NCBI RefSeq assembly: GCF_025751435.1
Contig: NZ_JAOWKY010000001.1
Location: forward strand, 62,001 to 126,000
DNA from: Albidovulum marisflavi
GTDB lineage: Bacteria; Pseudomonadota; Alphaproteobacteria; Rhodobacterales; Rhodobacteraceae
DNA length: 64,000 nt
Direction: 5' to 3'
Shown: positions 42,382 to 51,588 of the stretch, piece after piece
Layout of the letters: the number at the start of each line of letters is the position of its first letter
How positions within the stretch are numbered: the first letter of the stretch is position 1
Made by a program: the position numbers and the translations under genes
The notes under the pieces: generated by a model
Database searches by the model: none
Told to the model about the DNA's origin: nothing
What the model saw: the letters and a program-made list of their open reading frames with translations, nothing else

Positions 42382-43377
42382 ATGAGAAAATCCCTGATGA
42401 TCGCGGGTCTCCTGGCTACCACGACGCCGTTTTCGGCCGTGGCGCAGGACAAGCCCGTGCTGACGATATACACCTACGACAGCTTCGTGTCCGAATGGGG
42501 CCCGGGCCCGGCCGTCAAGGCGGCCTTCGAGGCGGACTGCGGCTGCGACCTTCAGTTCGTGGGCTCCGGCGACGGCGCGGCGCTTTTGGCACGCCTGCTG
42601 ATCGAGGGCGCGGACAGCCCGGCGGACATCGTGCTGGGCCTGGACACGAACCTGACCGCCGAGGCGGCCGCAAGCGGTCTGTTTGCGCCCCACGGACAGG
42701 CTCCCGCTCTGGACTTGCCGGTCGGATGGAGCGATCCGCTGTTCCTGCCCTATGACTGGGGATACTTCGCCTTTGTCTACGACAAGACGAAAGTTGATAC
42801 TGTTCCCTCCGATTTCGAAGCGCTTGCGGCGTCGGACCTCAAGATCGTGATCCAGGATCCGCGTTCTTCCACGCCGGGTCTTGGCCTGCTGCTTTGGGTG
42901 AAGCAGGCCTATGGCGAGAAGGCGGGCGGGATCTGGTCCGAACTTGCCGACAACATCGTCACGGTCACGCCGGGATGGTCCGAGGCCTATGGCCTGTTCC
43001 TGAATGGCGAGGCGGACGCGGTGCTGTCCTACACGACGTCGCCCGCGTATCACCTGATTGCAGAGGGCGACGACACCAAGGCCGCCATGCCATTCGACGA
43101 AGGCCACTACATGCAGATCGAGGTGGCGGGCAAGCTTGCCGCAAGCGATCAGCCGGACCTTACCGACAGATTTCTTGCCTTCATGACCACCGATGCATTC
43201 CAGTCGGTCATCCCCGAGACCAACTGGATGTATCCCGCCAAGACGCCGGAGGCAGGTCTGCCCGAAGGCTTCGGCACGCTTGTCGTTCCTGGCAAATCGC
43301 TTTTGTACCCAGCCGATGAAGCCCGCTCGATCCGCGACGAGGCGCTTGCCGAATGGCAGGCCGCACTCAGCCGATAA
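42382..43377 (+). CDS. thiB: Thiamine ABC transporter substrate-binding protein ThiB
   Basis: The 331-residue periplasmic binding protein has a signal peptide (MRKSLMIAGLLATTTPFSAV, AQ cleavage), then VLTIYTYDSFVSEWGPGPAV, the ThiB opening. PYDWGYFAFVYDKTKV and PRSSTPGLGLLLWVKQAYGE line the thiamine cleft, and VLSYTTSPAYHL follows. It captures thiamine and its phosphates for import through ThiPQ. GGAGG lies just before the ATG, and this site is the target of the upstream TPP riboswitch. thiP starts within its last 25 bases. Confidence 0.95.
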   Translation: MRKSLMIAGLLATTTPFSAVAQDKPVLTIYTYDSFVSEWGPGPAVKAAFEADCGCDLQFVGSGDGAALLARLLIEGADSPADIVLGLDTNLTAEAAASGLFAPHGQAPALDLPVGWSDPLFLPYDWGYFAFVYDKTKVDTVPSDFEALAASDLKIVIQDPRSSTPGLGLLLWVKQAYGEKAGGIWSELADNIVTVTPGWSEAYGLFLNGEADAVLSYTTSPAYHLIAEGDDTKAAMPFDEGHYMQIEVAGKLAASDQPDLTDRFLAFMTTDAFQSVIPETNWMYPAKTPEAGLPEGFGTLVVPGKSLLYPADEARSIRDEALAEWQAALSR

Positions 43378-44924
43378 TCCGCACCCTCGCGGTGGGAGGA
43401 GCGCCGGCGGCGCTCCTTCTCATGCTGACCTTGGGAACGCTGGTCGCGGTCTTCCTGCGTGCCGACGGCGTGGGCGCGCTTGGACCTGCGGAATGGGCCG
43501 CGATCCGCTTCACGATCTGGCAGGCGTTCCTTTCGGCCCTGTTTTCCTGCGTGCTCGCCATCCCGGTCGCACGCGCGCTTTCGCGGCGCAGCTTTCCGGG
43601 GCGGGCCCTTTTGATCGCCCTGCTCGGGGCACCGTTCATCCTGCCGGTGATCGTGGCCGTGATGGGCCTGTTGGCCGTCTTCGGCCGCGCGGGCATGCTG
43701 AATGCGGGATTGGTCTGGCTTGGCTTGCCACCCGTGTCGATCTACGGCCTGCAGGGCGTCGTACTGGCGCATGTCTTCTTCAATCTGCCGCTGGCCGTGA
43801 GGCTACTGCTTCAGTCCTGGGTCGAGATTCCGGCGGAAAGGTTCAGGCTGGCCGCCTCGCTTGGCATGGGACCGGCCGAGATCGCGCGCTATCTTGAACG
43901 CCCGATGCTCCGGGCCGCGCTCCCGGGGATCTTCCTTGCGATCTTCCTGATTTGCCTGACCAGTTTTGCCGTGGCGCTGACGCTTGGCGGCGGTCCGCGC
44001 GCGACGACGGTCGAACTTGCGATCTATCAGGCGTTCCGCTTCGACTTCGACCTTGGCCGCGCCGCGCTCTTGGGGCTTGTGCAGGTTTGCCTTTGCCTTG
44101 CCGCATCCGTTCTTGCCCTCGCCATCACCAACCCTTCGGCCTTTGGCGCGGGGCTCGATCGCCAGGTGGCGCGTTGGGATGCCGCGGGCCCGTGGTTGAA
44201 GGCGCAAGACGTCATGGCCCTGGCGCTGACCGCCGTATTCCTGCTGCTTCCGCTAGCGCTCATCACCTTGCGGGGCCTTGCCGCCCTGCCGGGGCTTCCC
44301 GAGGCCGTCTGGGCCGCCGCGCTTCGGTCGCTGCTGGTCGCCCTGGGGTCGGCGGCCGTGACGATTTCCCTGGCGCTCCCGCTAGCGATGGCCATCTCAA
44401 GGGCCAGCGCCGGGGCCGCCAGTGCGCTTGAAACACTGGCGATGATCCCGCTTGCGACATCGTCACTGGTTCTGGGGACCGGGCTGTTCCTTGTCCTGCG
44501 GCACTACGCCGATCCCGCAACACTTGCCCTGCCCGTGACCGCAGCCGCAAACGCCACCCTTGCGCTACCCTTCGCGACCCGTATCCTGCTGCCTTCCGCA
44601 CGCGCGGTCGAGGCCGATTACGGCCGCCTTGCCGACAGTCTGGACATGACCGGCATCGGCCGCTTGCGCCTTCTGACGTTTCCGCGCCTGGTGGGCCCGC
44701 TGCGCTTCTCCGCCGGTCTTGCCGCGGCACTGTCGATGGGCGACCTGGGAGTCATCACCCTGTTCGCGGATCCTCAGACGGCCACATTGCCGCTTCAGCT
44801 CTACCGACTTATGGCGGCATACCGCATGGAGGATGCAGCGGGGGCTGCTGTCCTGCTGCTGGGGTTGTCCTTCGCTCTGTTCTGGATCATCGACAAGGGG
44901 GCCCGGCCCGATGCTCGTGCTTGA
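43353..44924 (+). CDS. thiP: Thiamine/thiamine pyrophosphate ABC transporter permease ThiP
   Basis: The 523-residue permease has about twelve membrane helices in two fused binding-protein-dependent transport modules (about residues 1-255 and 275-520). Each carries the EAA-type loop that touches the ATPase (RLAASLGMGPAEIARYLERP; ADSLDMTGIGRLRLLTFPRL). This duplicated form is typical of ThiP. It starts inside thiB and ends 14 bases inside thiQ, so the three proteins are translationally linked. Confidence 0.95.
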   Translation: MAGRTQPIIRTLAVGGAPAALLLMLTLGTLVAVFLRADGVGALGPAEWAAIRFTIWQAFLSALFSCVLAIPVARALSRRSFPGRALLIALLGAPFILPVIVAVMGLLAVFGRAGMLNAGLVWLGLPPVSIYGLQGVVLAHVFFNLPLAVRLLLQSWVEIPAERFRLAASLGMGPAEIARYLERPMLRAALPGIFLAIFLICLTSFAVALTLGGGPRATTVELAIYQAFRFDFDLGRAALLGLVQVCLCLAASVLALAITNPSAFGAGLDRQVARWDAAGPWLKAQDVMALALTAVFLLLPLALITLRGLAALPGLPEAVWAAALRSLLVALGSAAVTISLALPLAMAISRASAGAASALETLAMIPLATSSLVLGTGLFLVLRHYADPATLALPVTAAANATLALPFATRILLPSARAVEADYGRLADSLDMTGIGRLRLLTFPRLVGPLRFSAGLAAALSMGDLGVITLFADPQTATLPLQLYRLMAAYRMEDAAGAAVLLLGLSFALFWIIDKGARPDARA

Positions 44925-45609
44925 TGACATCACCATCCTTCAGACCGATTTCAGCCTGCGCGCCAACCTGACCGTCGCCGCGGGCGAAAGGGTCGCGATC
45001 CTTGGTCCGTCTGGTGCCGGAAAGTCGACGCTTCTGGCGCTGATCGCGGGCTTCCTGGCACCCGCCAGAGGCCGGATCCTTTGGGATGACCAGGACATCA
45101 CGGCATTGCCCCCCGGCACCCGGCCGGTTTCGATCCTCTTTCAGGATCAGAACCTGTTCCCGCATCTGACCGTGGCTGAAAACGTGGGCCTTGGGCTGAG
45201 AAAGGATCTGCGACTGATCCAAGAGGATCACGCGCGGATCGCCACCGCGCTGGACCGTACGGGCCTGCACGGTATGGGCGGCCGCCGCCCCGGCACCCTG
45301 TCAGGCGGTCAGCAAAGCCGCGTCGCACTTGCCCGTGCGCTTTTGCGCGAAAGGCCGCTTCTGCTTCTGGACGAACCGTTTTCGGCCCTGGGACCAGCGC
45401 TCAAGGCAGAGATGCTGGACCTGGTCGCCGAAATCGCGGATCAGAACGGGACCACGGTGCTGATGGTCAGCCACGACCCCGAGGACGCGCGCCGGATTGC
45501 GCGTCGCACGATCCTCGTGGCCGAGGGCACGGCGCATCCGCCCGCGGACACACCGGGGCTTCTGGAGAACCCTCCGCCCGCCCTTTCCGCCTACCTTGGC
45601 ACCAAATGA
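44911..45609 (+). CDS. thiQ: Thiamine ABC transporter ATP-binding protein ThiQ
   Basis: The 232-residue ATPase has Walker A ILGPSGAGKSTLLALIAG, Q-loop VSILFQDQNLFPHLTVAENV, signature LSGGQQSRVALARALL, Walker B PLLLLDEPFSALGP and switch His in LMVSHDPEDARRIA. It powers thiamine uptake with ThiB and ThiP. The start MLVLDDITILQTDFSLR at 44911 overlaps the thiP end. A strong terminator follows three bases after the stop. Confidence 0.95.
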   Translation: MLVLDDITILQTDFSLRANLTVAAGERVAILGPSGAGKSTLLALIAGFLAPARGRILWDDQDITALPPGTRPVSILFQDQNLFPHLTVAENVGLGLRKDLRLIQEDHARIATALDRTGLHGMGGRRPGTLSGGQQSRVALARALLRERPLLLLDEPFSALGPALKAEMLDLVAEIADQNGTTVLMVSHDPEDARRIARRTILVAEGTAHPPADTPGLLENPPPALSAYLGTK

Positions 45610-45611
45610 AG

Positions 45612-45640
45612 ACGCGCCCCGAAAGGGGCGCGTTTTGTTG
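45612..45640. terminator. Terminator between thiQ and petC
   Basis: ACGCGCCCC, a GAAA tetraloop and GGGGCGCGT form a nine-pair stem followed by TTTGTTGTTTG. It ends the thiBPQ transcript and, being symmetrical, may also serve the convergent petABC operon. Confidence 0.8.
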
Positions 45641-45662
45641 TTTGTCAGGTTTCCCCGGGCGA

Positions 45663-46454
45663 TCAGGCCGTGGTCTTCCGGCCCTTGACCCCAGCCCAGA
45701 GGCGCTTGTTGGTCAGGTACAACAGGACGGTCAGCAGTCCCAGGAACAGGACGCCCACGAAGCCCGCCTGCTTGCGCGCCATCATCTTCGGTTCCGCCGC
45801 CCACATCAGGAAGGCGGAGACGTCTTCGGACATCTGCTCGACCGTCGCCGGGGTGCCGTCCTGGTAGGTCACCAGGTCGTCAGACAACGGCGCCGGCATC
45901 GCGATCCAGCCGGTCGGGAACGCATGGTTCTCGTAGAAGGTCGTGCCAGCCTCTTCCTTCTCCTCGCCGGTGTAGCCGGTCAGGAGCGCGTGGATGTATT
46001 CCGGTCCGCCGATGCCCTTGAAGAACTGGTTGATGCCCAGTCCGTAGGGCCCGTGGAACGCGGCGCGGGCCTTGGCGATCACGCTCAGGTCCGGTGCGCC
46101 GGCACCCGTGTTGGCCGGGAACTTGTCGGCCGGCGTCGCCGGACGCTCTTCGCCGGTTTCCCTGTCAATCACCGAAAGGTTCGACGCGTAGGCACGCACC
46201 TGGTCTTCCGGCAGGTTCGGACCGCCTTCTTCCGAAAGCTCGCCGATGCGCACCTGCTTCATGCCGTGGCAGGCCGAGCAGACTTCGGTGAAGACCTGAA
46301 GCCCGCGCTGAAGCTGATGCTCGTCGTAGGTGCCGAACGGCCCTTCGAACGAAAAGGCGAAGTCCTCGATATGTGCGCCGCTTTCGGCGGCAAAAGCCGC
46401 CCCGGTGGACAGGGCCAGAACGGAAGCGGCCGTGATTGCGAATTTCTTCAGCAT
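45663..46454 (-). CDS. petC: Cytochrome c1 of the bc1 complex
   Basis: The 263-residue protein has a signal peptide ([20 protein letters not shown]), heme-c site CSACH at residues 59-63, the axial Met region [21 protein letters not shown], and a C-terminal membrane anchor ([20 protein letters not shown]). It accepts electrons from the Rieske protein and passes them to soluble or membrane cytochrome c. It is the third gene of petABC, 19 bases after petB. A start further upstream lies inside petB and is not supported. The length is normal for Rhodobacter-type cytochrome c1. Confidence 0.96.
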   Translation of the reverse strand: MLKKFAITAASVLALSTGAAFAAESGAHIEDFAFSFEGPFGTYDEHQLQRGLQVFTEVCSACHGMKQVRIGELSEEGGPNLPEDQVRAYASNLSVIDRETGEERPATPADKFPANTGAGAPDLSVIAKARAAFHGPYGLGINQFFKGIGGPEYIHALLTGYTGEEKEEAGTTFYENHAFPTGWIAMPAPLSDDLVTYQDGTPATVEQMSEDVSAFLMWAAEPKMMARKQAGFVGVLFLGLLTVLLYLTNKRLWAGVKGRKTTA

Positions 46455-46473
46455 CTCAATCTTTCCTTTCCGC

Positions 46474-47790
46474 TCACTCGGCCGGATGCGCGCCGTAGTG
46501 CGCCTTGAAATCTTCCTCGATGGTCGCCGGCACAGCCTTGGGCTTCTCGATGATGCCCAGAAGCGGCAGCAGGACCAGGAAGTAGGCAAACCAGTAGGCC
46601 GCCGCGATCAGCGAGATCCAGGTGTAGATCCCTTCCGCCGGCTGGGCCCCGACCCACATCAGGACGACGAAGTCGACGATCAGCAGGTAGTACCACCAGC
46701 GGAACATCGGCCGGTACTTGCCCGAGCGAACACTCGAGGTGTCCAGCCACGGAGCAAGCGCCATGACAGCGATCGCCCCGAACATGGCGAGCACGCCGAA
46801 GAACTTCGCATCGACGATGCCGAAGGTGATGAAGTTCACCAGCTGCACCAGCCAGACGTCCGCGGTGAAGGCGCGCAGGATCGCGTAGAAGGGCAGGAAG
46901 TACCATTCGGGCACGATGTGCGCGGGCGTCGCCAGCGGGTTCGCCTCGATGTAGTTGTCCGGGTGACCCAGGTAGTTGGGCATGAAGCCGACGATCGCGA
47001 AGAAGACGGTCAGCACCAGCGCCAGCGCGAACAGGTCCTTTATCACGAAGTAGGGCCAGAACGGCAGGGTGTCCTTCTCGGCCTCGGCCTTCGAACCGCG
47101 CCGCACTTCGACACCCGTCGGGTTGTTGTTGCCGGTGGTGTGGAAGGCCCAGATGTGGACCGCAACAAGCGCCGCAATCACGAACGGCAGCAGGTAGTGC
47201 AGCGAGAAGAAGCGGTTCAGCGTCGCGTTGTCGACTGCCGGTCCGCCCAGAAGCCAGGTCTGGATCGGTTCGCCGATGCCCGGGATCGCACCGAACAGGC
47301 CGGTGATCACGGTCGCGCCCCAGAACGACATCTGGCCCCAGGGAAGCACGTAGCCCATGAACGCGGTGCCCATCATCAGCAGGTAGATGATCATGCCGAC
47401 GATCCAGGTTACTTCGCGCGGCGCCTTGTAGCTGCCGTAGAACAGGCCGCGGAAGATGTGGATGTAGACCGCGAAGAAGAACAGCGACGCGCCGTTGGCG
47501 TGCAGGTAGCGCAGCATGTGGCCGCCGTTCACGTCGCGCATGATGTGTTCGACCGAAGCGAAGGCCTTGTCGACATGCGGCGTGTAGTGCATCGCCAGCA
47601 CGATCCCGGTCGCGATCTGAAGCGCAAGGCAGAATGCAAGGACGATGCCCCAGATCCACCACCAGTTCAGGTTCTTCGGCGTCGGGATCATCAGCGTGTC
47701 GTACATCAGGCTGACGACCGGCAGACGCCGGTGCAGCCACTGCTCAAAACCCGACTTGGGTTCGTAATGGTCGTGCGGAATACCAGCCAT
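46474..47790 (-). CDS. petB: Cytochrome b of the bc1 complex
   Basis: The 438-residue protein has eight membrane helices and the quinol-oxidation motif [33 protein letters not shown] is the cd1 helix region, and heme-ligating His pairs lie in helices B and D ([40 protein letters not shown]). It is the catalytic core of ubiquinol:cytochrome c reductase in the inner membrane. It starts [20 protein letters not shown] at 47790, 11 bases after petA. The long bacterial C-terminal extension is present, and the protein is a complete cytochrome b, not split into b6/subunit IV. Confidence 0.97.
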   Translation of the reverse strand: MAGIPHDHYEPKSGFEQWLHRRLPVVSLMYDTLMIPTPKNLNWWWIWGIVLAFCLALQIATGIVLAMHYTPHVDKAFASVEHIMRDVNGGHMLRYLHANGASLFFFAVYIHIFRGLFYGSYKAPREVTWIVGMIIYLLMMGTAFMGYVLPWGQMSFWGATVITGLFGAIPGIGEPIQTWLLGGPAVDNATLNRFFSLHYLLPFVIAALVAVHIWAFHTTGNNNPTGVEVRRGSKAEAEKDTLPFWPYFVIKDLFALALVLTVFFAIVGFMPNYLGHPDNYIEANPLATPAHIVPEWYFLPFYAILRAFTADVWLVQLVNFITFGIVDAKFFGVLAMFGAIAVMALAPWLDTSSVRSGKYRPMFRWWYYLLIVDFVVLMWVGAQPAEGIYTWISLIAAAYWFAYFLVLLPLLGIIEKPKAVPATIEEDFKAHYGAHPAE

Positions 47791-47801
47791 GGTCGTCCCC
47801 C

Positions 47802-48365
47802 TCAGCCGAGTTTGATGGTGGTGGCGTCGACGAACGCCGCGATCGGCACGTCGAGGTTGCGCGGCGCGGGGCCTTTGCGGATGCGGCCGGCGGTGTCGTA
47901 GTGCGAGCCGTGGCAGGGGCAGAACCAGCCGCCGAAATCGCCTGCGGCATTGCCGAGCGGAACGCACCCGAGGTGGGTGCAGACGCCCATCATGACCAGC
48001 CACTCGCCGGCTTCGTCCAGCGCGCGATTCTCGTCCGATGCGTCAGCCTCGCCCGCGATGTTGGCGTTCTCGGCCTTGGTGTCGATCAGGTCCGCCATGC
48101 TGACGGACCGGGCGGCCTCGATCTCTTCGGCCGTGCGGCGGCGGATGAAGACCGGCTTGCCGCGCCACTTGACGGTCAGCTGGGTGCCGACAGCGACGCC
48201 GCTCACGTCGACGAAGATCGACGACAGCGCCTTGACGTCGGCCGAGGGGTTCATCTGATCGACAAGCGTCCAGACGGCAGCGCCGCCCGCGACAGCGCCG
48301 GCTCCGGCGGTGGCATAGTAGAGGAAATCCCTCCGGGTGCCTGCGTGTTCTTCTGCGTGAGACAC
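47802..48365 (-). CDS. petA: Rieske iron-sulfur subunit of the bc1 complex
   Basis: The 187-residue protein has a Tat-type N-terminus ([20 protein letters not shown]) serving as signal anchor. The [2Fe-2S] binding boxes are CTHLGC (129-134) and CPCHGS (149-154), with the disulfide Cys in each. The insert around residues 95-120 ([16 protein letters not shown]) is the usual alphaproteobacterial acidic loop. It shuttles electrons from quinol at cytochrome b to cytochrome c1. It is the first gene of petABC, with a candidate promoter about 80-110 bases upstream. Confidence 0.97.
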   Translation of the reverse strand: MSHAEEHAGTRRDFLYYATAGAGAVAGGAAVWTLVDQMNPSADVKALSSIFVDVSGVAVGTQLTVKWRGKPVFIRRRTAEEIEAARSVSMADLIDTKAENANIAGEADASDENRALDEAGEWLVMMGVCTHLGCVPLGNAAGDFGGWFCPCHGSHYDTAGRIRKGPAPRNLDVPIAAFVDATTIKLG

Positions 48366-48443
48366 GAGTTATTCTCCCTTCCTCGGCCAGGTGCCCGGCC
48401 ATACGACGATAGGGCGGCGGTTTCCCGCTACCTTCCCGGGCGG

Positions 48444-48473
48444 TTATTAGCGGTCAATTTCAAGCCCGTCCAG
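48444..48473 (-). promoter_or_regulatory. Candidate petABC promoter
   Basis: Read leftward, CTGGAC (48473-48468), an 18-base spacer and TAATAA (48449-48444) loosely match sigma-70 elements, 79 bases before the petA start. The -10 is good, the -35 weak. The rest of the 230-base gap to the LysE gene shows nothing distinctive. Confidence 0.3.
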
Positions 48474-48595
48474 CGGACAATCGAGCGCATCTGTCGTTCT
48501 TTTCACGCGTTGCAAGCCCGTAGCGGGTCGGCGGCGGGGGCCGCCAGGGCCAGGCGCCGCCTTGCAGCGCCCGCAACAGCAATCACTGAAAGCGC

Positions 48596-49234
48596 CTATG
48601 CGGAAAGACCGATCGCCAGCTTCGCCGCGAATCCTGCAAAGAAGACGGAGACGGCAGCGTTCACGGCCGGCGCGGCCTTCAGGTAGAAGCGCGCGGCCGG
48701 CGCGCTGGAAAACAGCATGGCGTAGACCGCGTGGATCGACCCTGCGGTGATCGCAGCGCCCGCGCTCAGCACCGCAATGTCGCCCGGACGCGCGATCGCA
48801 ACGGGGAAAAGCGACAGCACGGCCACCCAGGTCGTAAGCGCCTTGGGGTTCGTCGCGTTCACGCCCAGCGATCGCAGGAATGCGGCACGCTCGCCCAGCC
48901 CCGACCGTTGCGCCAGTTGCCTTGCGCCGGATTGCCAATCCTGCCGGGCGCGTGTGGCGTGGCGAACCGCGAACCACAGCAGCAGCAGGATCCCGACCAG
49001 GGTCAGCACCGTCTGAAGGTATGGGAACAGGCGGAAAAGCCCGGCCATGCCCAGTGTCATCGCCAGACACCACCCTCCGATTCCCAATCCGACGCCCAGG
49101 GCCGACGCCAGCCCGGCGCTCCGCCCCGAGCCCATGGCGGTGGAGATCGTGTTCACCACGTTCGGCCCCGGCGACAGGACATTCATCGCGAGGAACGCCC
49201 AGACCGCCCAGAACGCTCCGGGATCAAGCGTCAT
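48596..49234 (-). CDS. LysE/RhtB-family amino acid exporter
   Basis: The 212-residue protein has five or six membrane helices. The family N-terminal signature is FLAMNVLSPGPNVVNTISTA, with the conserved SPGP turn, and NATNPKALTTWVAVLSLFPV mid-protein is also typical. LysE-type proteins export amino acids and related metabolites; the substrate is not predictable. Its ATG overlaps the stop of the GST gene (ATGA), so the pair forms an operon. The petA upstream region follows its stop. Confidence 0.9.
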   Translation of the reverse strand: MTLDPGAFWAVWAFLAMNVLSPGPNVVNTISTAMGSGRSAGLASALGVGLGIGGWCLAMTLGMAGLFRLFPYLQTVLTLVGILLLLWFAVRHATRARQDWQSGARQLAQRSGLGERAAFLRSLGVNATNPKALTTWVAVLSLFPVAIARPGDIAVLSAGAAITAGSIHAVYAMLFSSAPAARFYLKAAPAVNAAVSVFFAGFAAKLAIGLSA

Positions 49235-49842
49235 GCGGCGGGCGGCTCCGTGGCCTTCATGCTGTCGCGCGCGGCAAAACGCTCATGCCAGGCGGCAAGG
49301 TTCGGACGGCCTTCGCGCCAGTTGCGCGCGCCATGCCGGAAATCGAGGTAGGACAACGCGCAGGCCGCAGCGACCTGTCCCATGTCCAGCGGACCGGCCA
49401 GATGGTCGGTCCAGCGTGCCTCCAACGCATCCAGCGCGCGTGCGATCTTGCCCCACTGGCCTTCGACCCAGTCGGCAAACCGCTTTTCCTCCGGCCGCAG
49501 GCGGGCTTCGTAGACCATCAGCAGCGCGGCCTCCAGGATTCCGTCGGCCATCGCCTCAAGCGTCAGGGTGCGCCAAAGGCGCGGCGCCTCGGGATAAAGC
49601 CGGCCGCCCGCGCGCGCATCCAGGTAGCGGCAGATCACCCGGCTGTCGAAGATCGCCGGACCGTCGCCGGTAACCAGCGCCGGGATCTTGCCCAGCGGGT
49701 TGTCGCCAAGCGGCATCGTGCCCGGATCAAGCGGCGTGCCCGAGACGCTGAATATCTCGAAATCGGCCGTCTGGCCGGTCTCATGCAGCAGCACCATGAC
49801 CTTGCGGCCGAAAGGTGTTGTGGGGGAACAAAAAAGCTGCAT
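49231..49842 (-). CDS. Glutathione S-transferase family protein
   Basis: The 203-residue protein has an N-terminal thioredoxin-fold domain (MQLFCSPTTPFGRKVMVLLH; NPLGKIPALVTGDGPAIFDS with the cis-Pro and the Glu/Asp-Ser glutathione gamma-glutamyl site) and an all-helical C-terminal domain (about 85-195). The start SPTTPFGRKV resembles bacterial beta/nu-like GSTs with Ser or Thr as catalytic residue. It probably detoxifies electrophiles, though many such proteins have other roles. It is the first gene of a two-gene unit with the LysE exporter. Confidence 0.88.
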   Translation of the reverse strand: MQLFCSPTTPFGRKVMVLLHETGQTADFEIFSVSGTPLDPGTMPLGDNPLGKIPALVTGDGPAIFDSRVICRYLDARAGGRLYPEAPRLWRTLTLEAMADGILEAALLMVYEARLRPEEKRFADWVEGQWGKIARALDALEARWTDHLAGPLDMGQVAAACALSYLDFRHGARNWREGRPNLAAWHERFAARDSMKATEPPAA

Positions 49843-49958
49843 CGCGATCTCCGGCTCTGGATGTTCGAGCCACCAGACGCCCGACGATGCCGGGTGTCAA
49901 GGCGGCCTGTGGCGGACCTTTCTTGGCGCGGCCCTGCCCCGGCCGCGGAGCCTGCTTC

Positions 49959-50756
49959 TCAGGCCTTGTCACGAACCTTGAGGTGATTGCCGGCACCATG
50001 CTTCACCTCGAATCTCGGAATCGCGCGCAACAGGTCGGAAAGCTTGGGCTTGCCGTAGCTGCGGCTGTCGAAGTCGGGCGCAAGCTGCGTCATGAACTGC
50101 CCCAGCTGGCCCAGCGAATACCAGTCCTGATCGGGATCGATCCGCTTCATCGCGTCCAGGATGAGAGGGATGGCGTCGAGCGGCGGCTTCTTGTCCGGGG
50201 TGGACTCCGCCGGTTTCTCGGGCTTGGGCGTCGCTTCTTTCGCGGCGATGGCGCTTTCAGCCGGCTTCGGGGCCTCGGGTTTGGCCGACGGCGCAGAGGC
50301 GGCGCCCGCCCCGCTCGTGATGTTCTCGATGAAGATGAACCGATTGCAGACCTTGCGCAGGGAATCCGGCGTCTTCGCCTCGCCGATGCCGATGACCTGC
50401 AGCCCGTCCTCGCGGATGCGGCTGGCAAGCCGGGTGAAGTCGCTGTCCGAACTGACCAGGACGAAGCCGTTCACCTTGCCCGCGTGCAGAATGTCCATGG
50501 CATCGATCACCAGCCCGATGTCGGAGGCATTCTTGCCCTTAGTGTTGGCCGACTGCTGGTGCATCACCAGGCCCAGGTCGCGCGCCTCCTGCTTCCACTG
50601 GGAAAGCGCCGGGCTCGACCAGTCGCCGTAGACGCGCCGCAGCGACGGCTCGCCGAAGGACGCAATCTCGTCGAGGATCGCCGAAGCATTTTTCGCCGGG
50701 ATGTTGTCGGCGTCGATCAGGACGGCAAGAAACGGGGTCTGTCGCGGTACCTGCAT
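49959..50756 (-). CDS. NYN-domain (LabA-like PIN-fold) protein with C-terminal OST-HTH/LOTUS domain
   Basis: The 265-residue protein starts with a NYN ribonuclease-like domain (FLAVLIDADNIPAKNASAIL, RRVYGDWSSPALSQWKQEAR, GLVIDAMDILHAGKVNGFVL, VSSDSDFTRLASRIREDGLQ) with the four conserved Asp that bind metal in PIN folds. A Pro/Lys/Ala linker (about 168-202) leads to a C-terminal winged-helix OST-HTH/LOTUS module (ILDAMKRIDPDQDWYSLGQL, then YGKPKLSDLLRAIPRFEV). Such proteins are thought to cut or bind RNA. The start at 50756 is supported by AGGAG eight bases upstream. It is a single gene. Confidence 0.85.
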   Translation of the reverse strand: MQVPRQTPFLAVLIDADNIPAKNASAILDEIASFGEPSLRRVYGDWSSPALSQWKQEARDLGLVMHQQSANTKGKNASDIGLVIDAMDILHAGKVNGFVLVSSDSDFTRLASRIREDGLQVIGIGEAKTPDSLRKVCNRFIFIENITSGAGAASAPSAKPEAPKPAESAIAAKEATPKPEKPAESTPDKKPPLDAIPLILDAMKRIDPDQDWYSLGQLGQFMTQLAPDFDSRSYGKPKLSDLLRAIPRFEVKHGAGNHLKVRDKA

Positions 50757-50820
50757 GAAAACTCCTGATGCAATCGTCGCAATCCTGCGCCACAGCCATC
50801 GGGAACGCAACGCCGCGCTG

Positions 50821-51435
50821 TCAGACCTGGACCGCCCGCATCAGCGCGGCAAGGCCCGCGATCTCTGCCCCGATCCCCGCGGCCTCGATCCCGGACGCCG
50901 CTCCGTTGCGCGCCGATACGGGCTTGTTCTGTCCCAGCTTCCAGGTGCCATCGACGGAAGCGATGTCGAAGCGACACGGCACGATCATGCGCATCAGCCG
51001 CTCCACCACGTCGGGTTTCACCTTGTCCACACGCCAGGGTTTCTTTCCCCCGATCCGGTTTTCGAACTCGGCCGAAAGCCGGTCAAGCTGGCCGCGCAGC
51101 TCGGCGCCGGACAGGCGCCGGAGCGTTCCCCTGAGATGGACCGCGACATAGTTCCATGTCGGCACCTGGTCCTCCATTCCGTACCAGTCCGGAGAGACAT
51201 AGCCATCCGGCCCGGAGACGGCGATCAGCGCCGGAGCTGGCGCCTCGATCGCCCGCGCGATCGGATTCGATCGTACAAGGTGCATCTCGGCAAAGCCGTC
51301 GCGAAGCACAAACGGCACATTAGAGGCCAGGGGGCCTTCGGGGCCGTTGACGCTTAACACGCCGAAGCCGCGATCCTTCGCGAAGGCCAGATTCCGAACA
51401 GCTGTTTCCTGACGATAGACGGGATTGGGATGCAT
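50821..51435 (-). CDS. FMN-binding negative transcriptional regulator family protein (PaiB-like)
   Basis: The 204-residue protein belongs to the PaiB family: PLASNVPFVLRDGFAEMHLV and the strongly conserved VSPDWYG...VPTWNYVAVHLRG segment, then KKPWRVDKVKPDVVERLMRM and KLGQNKP. It has a flavin-reductase-like split barrel. The Bacillus prototype represses sporulation and protease genes, but most homologues, including this one, have no demonstrated role and may be flavin-dependent enzymes. GGAGGTG precedes the ATG. It is divergent from the small membrane protein gene. Confidence 0.88.
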   Translation of the reverse strand: MHPNPVYRQETAVRNLAFAKDRGFGVLSVNGPEGPLASNVPFVLRDGFAEMHLVRSNPIARAIEAPAPALIAVSGPDGYVSPDWYGMEDQVPTWNYVAVHLRGTLRRLSGAELRGQLDRLSAEFENRIGGKKPWRVDKVKPDVVERLMRMIVPCRFDIASVDGTWKLGQNKPVSARNGAASGIEAAGIGAEIAGLAALMRAVQV

Positions 51436-51588
51436 TGGTCACCTCCTGCGTCTTACTACCCGGACCGGGAGCGCCTGACGCGCGATGAAATGAAACGGGG
51501 GCAATCGCGGGACCCCTCAAATTCCGTTTTGCCGCGGACCCGAGTCGCACGACTATGGAACCCGCTGCGTCTACGAGCGGGGCCCTTT

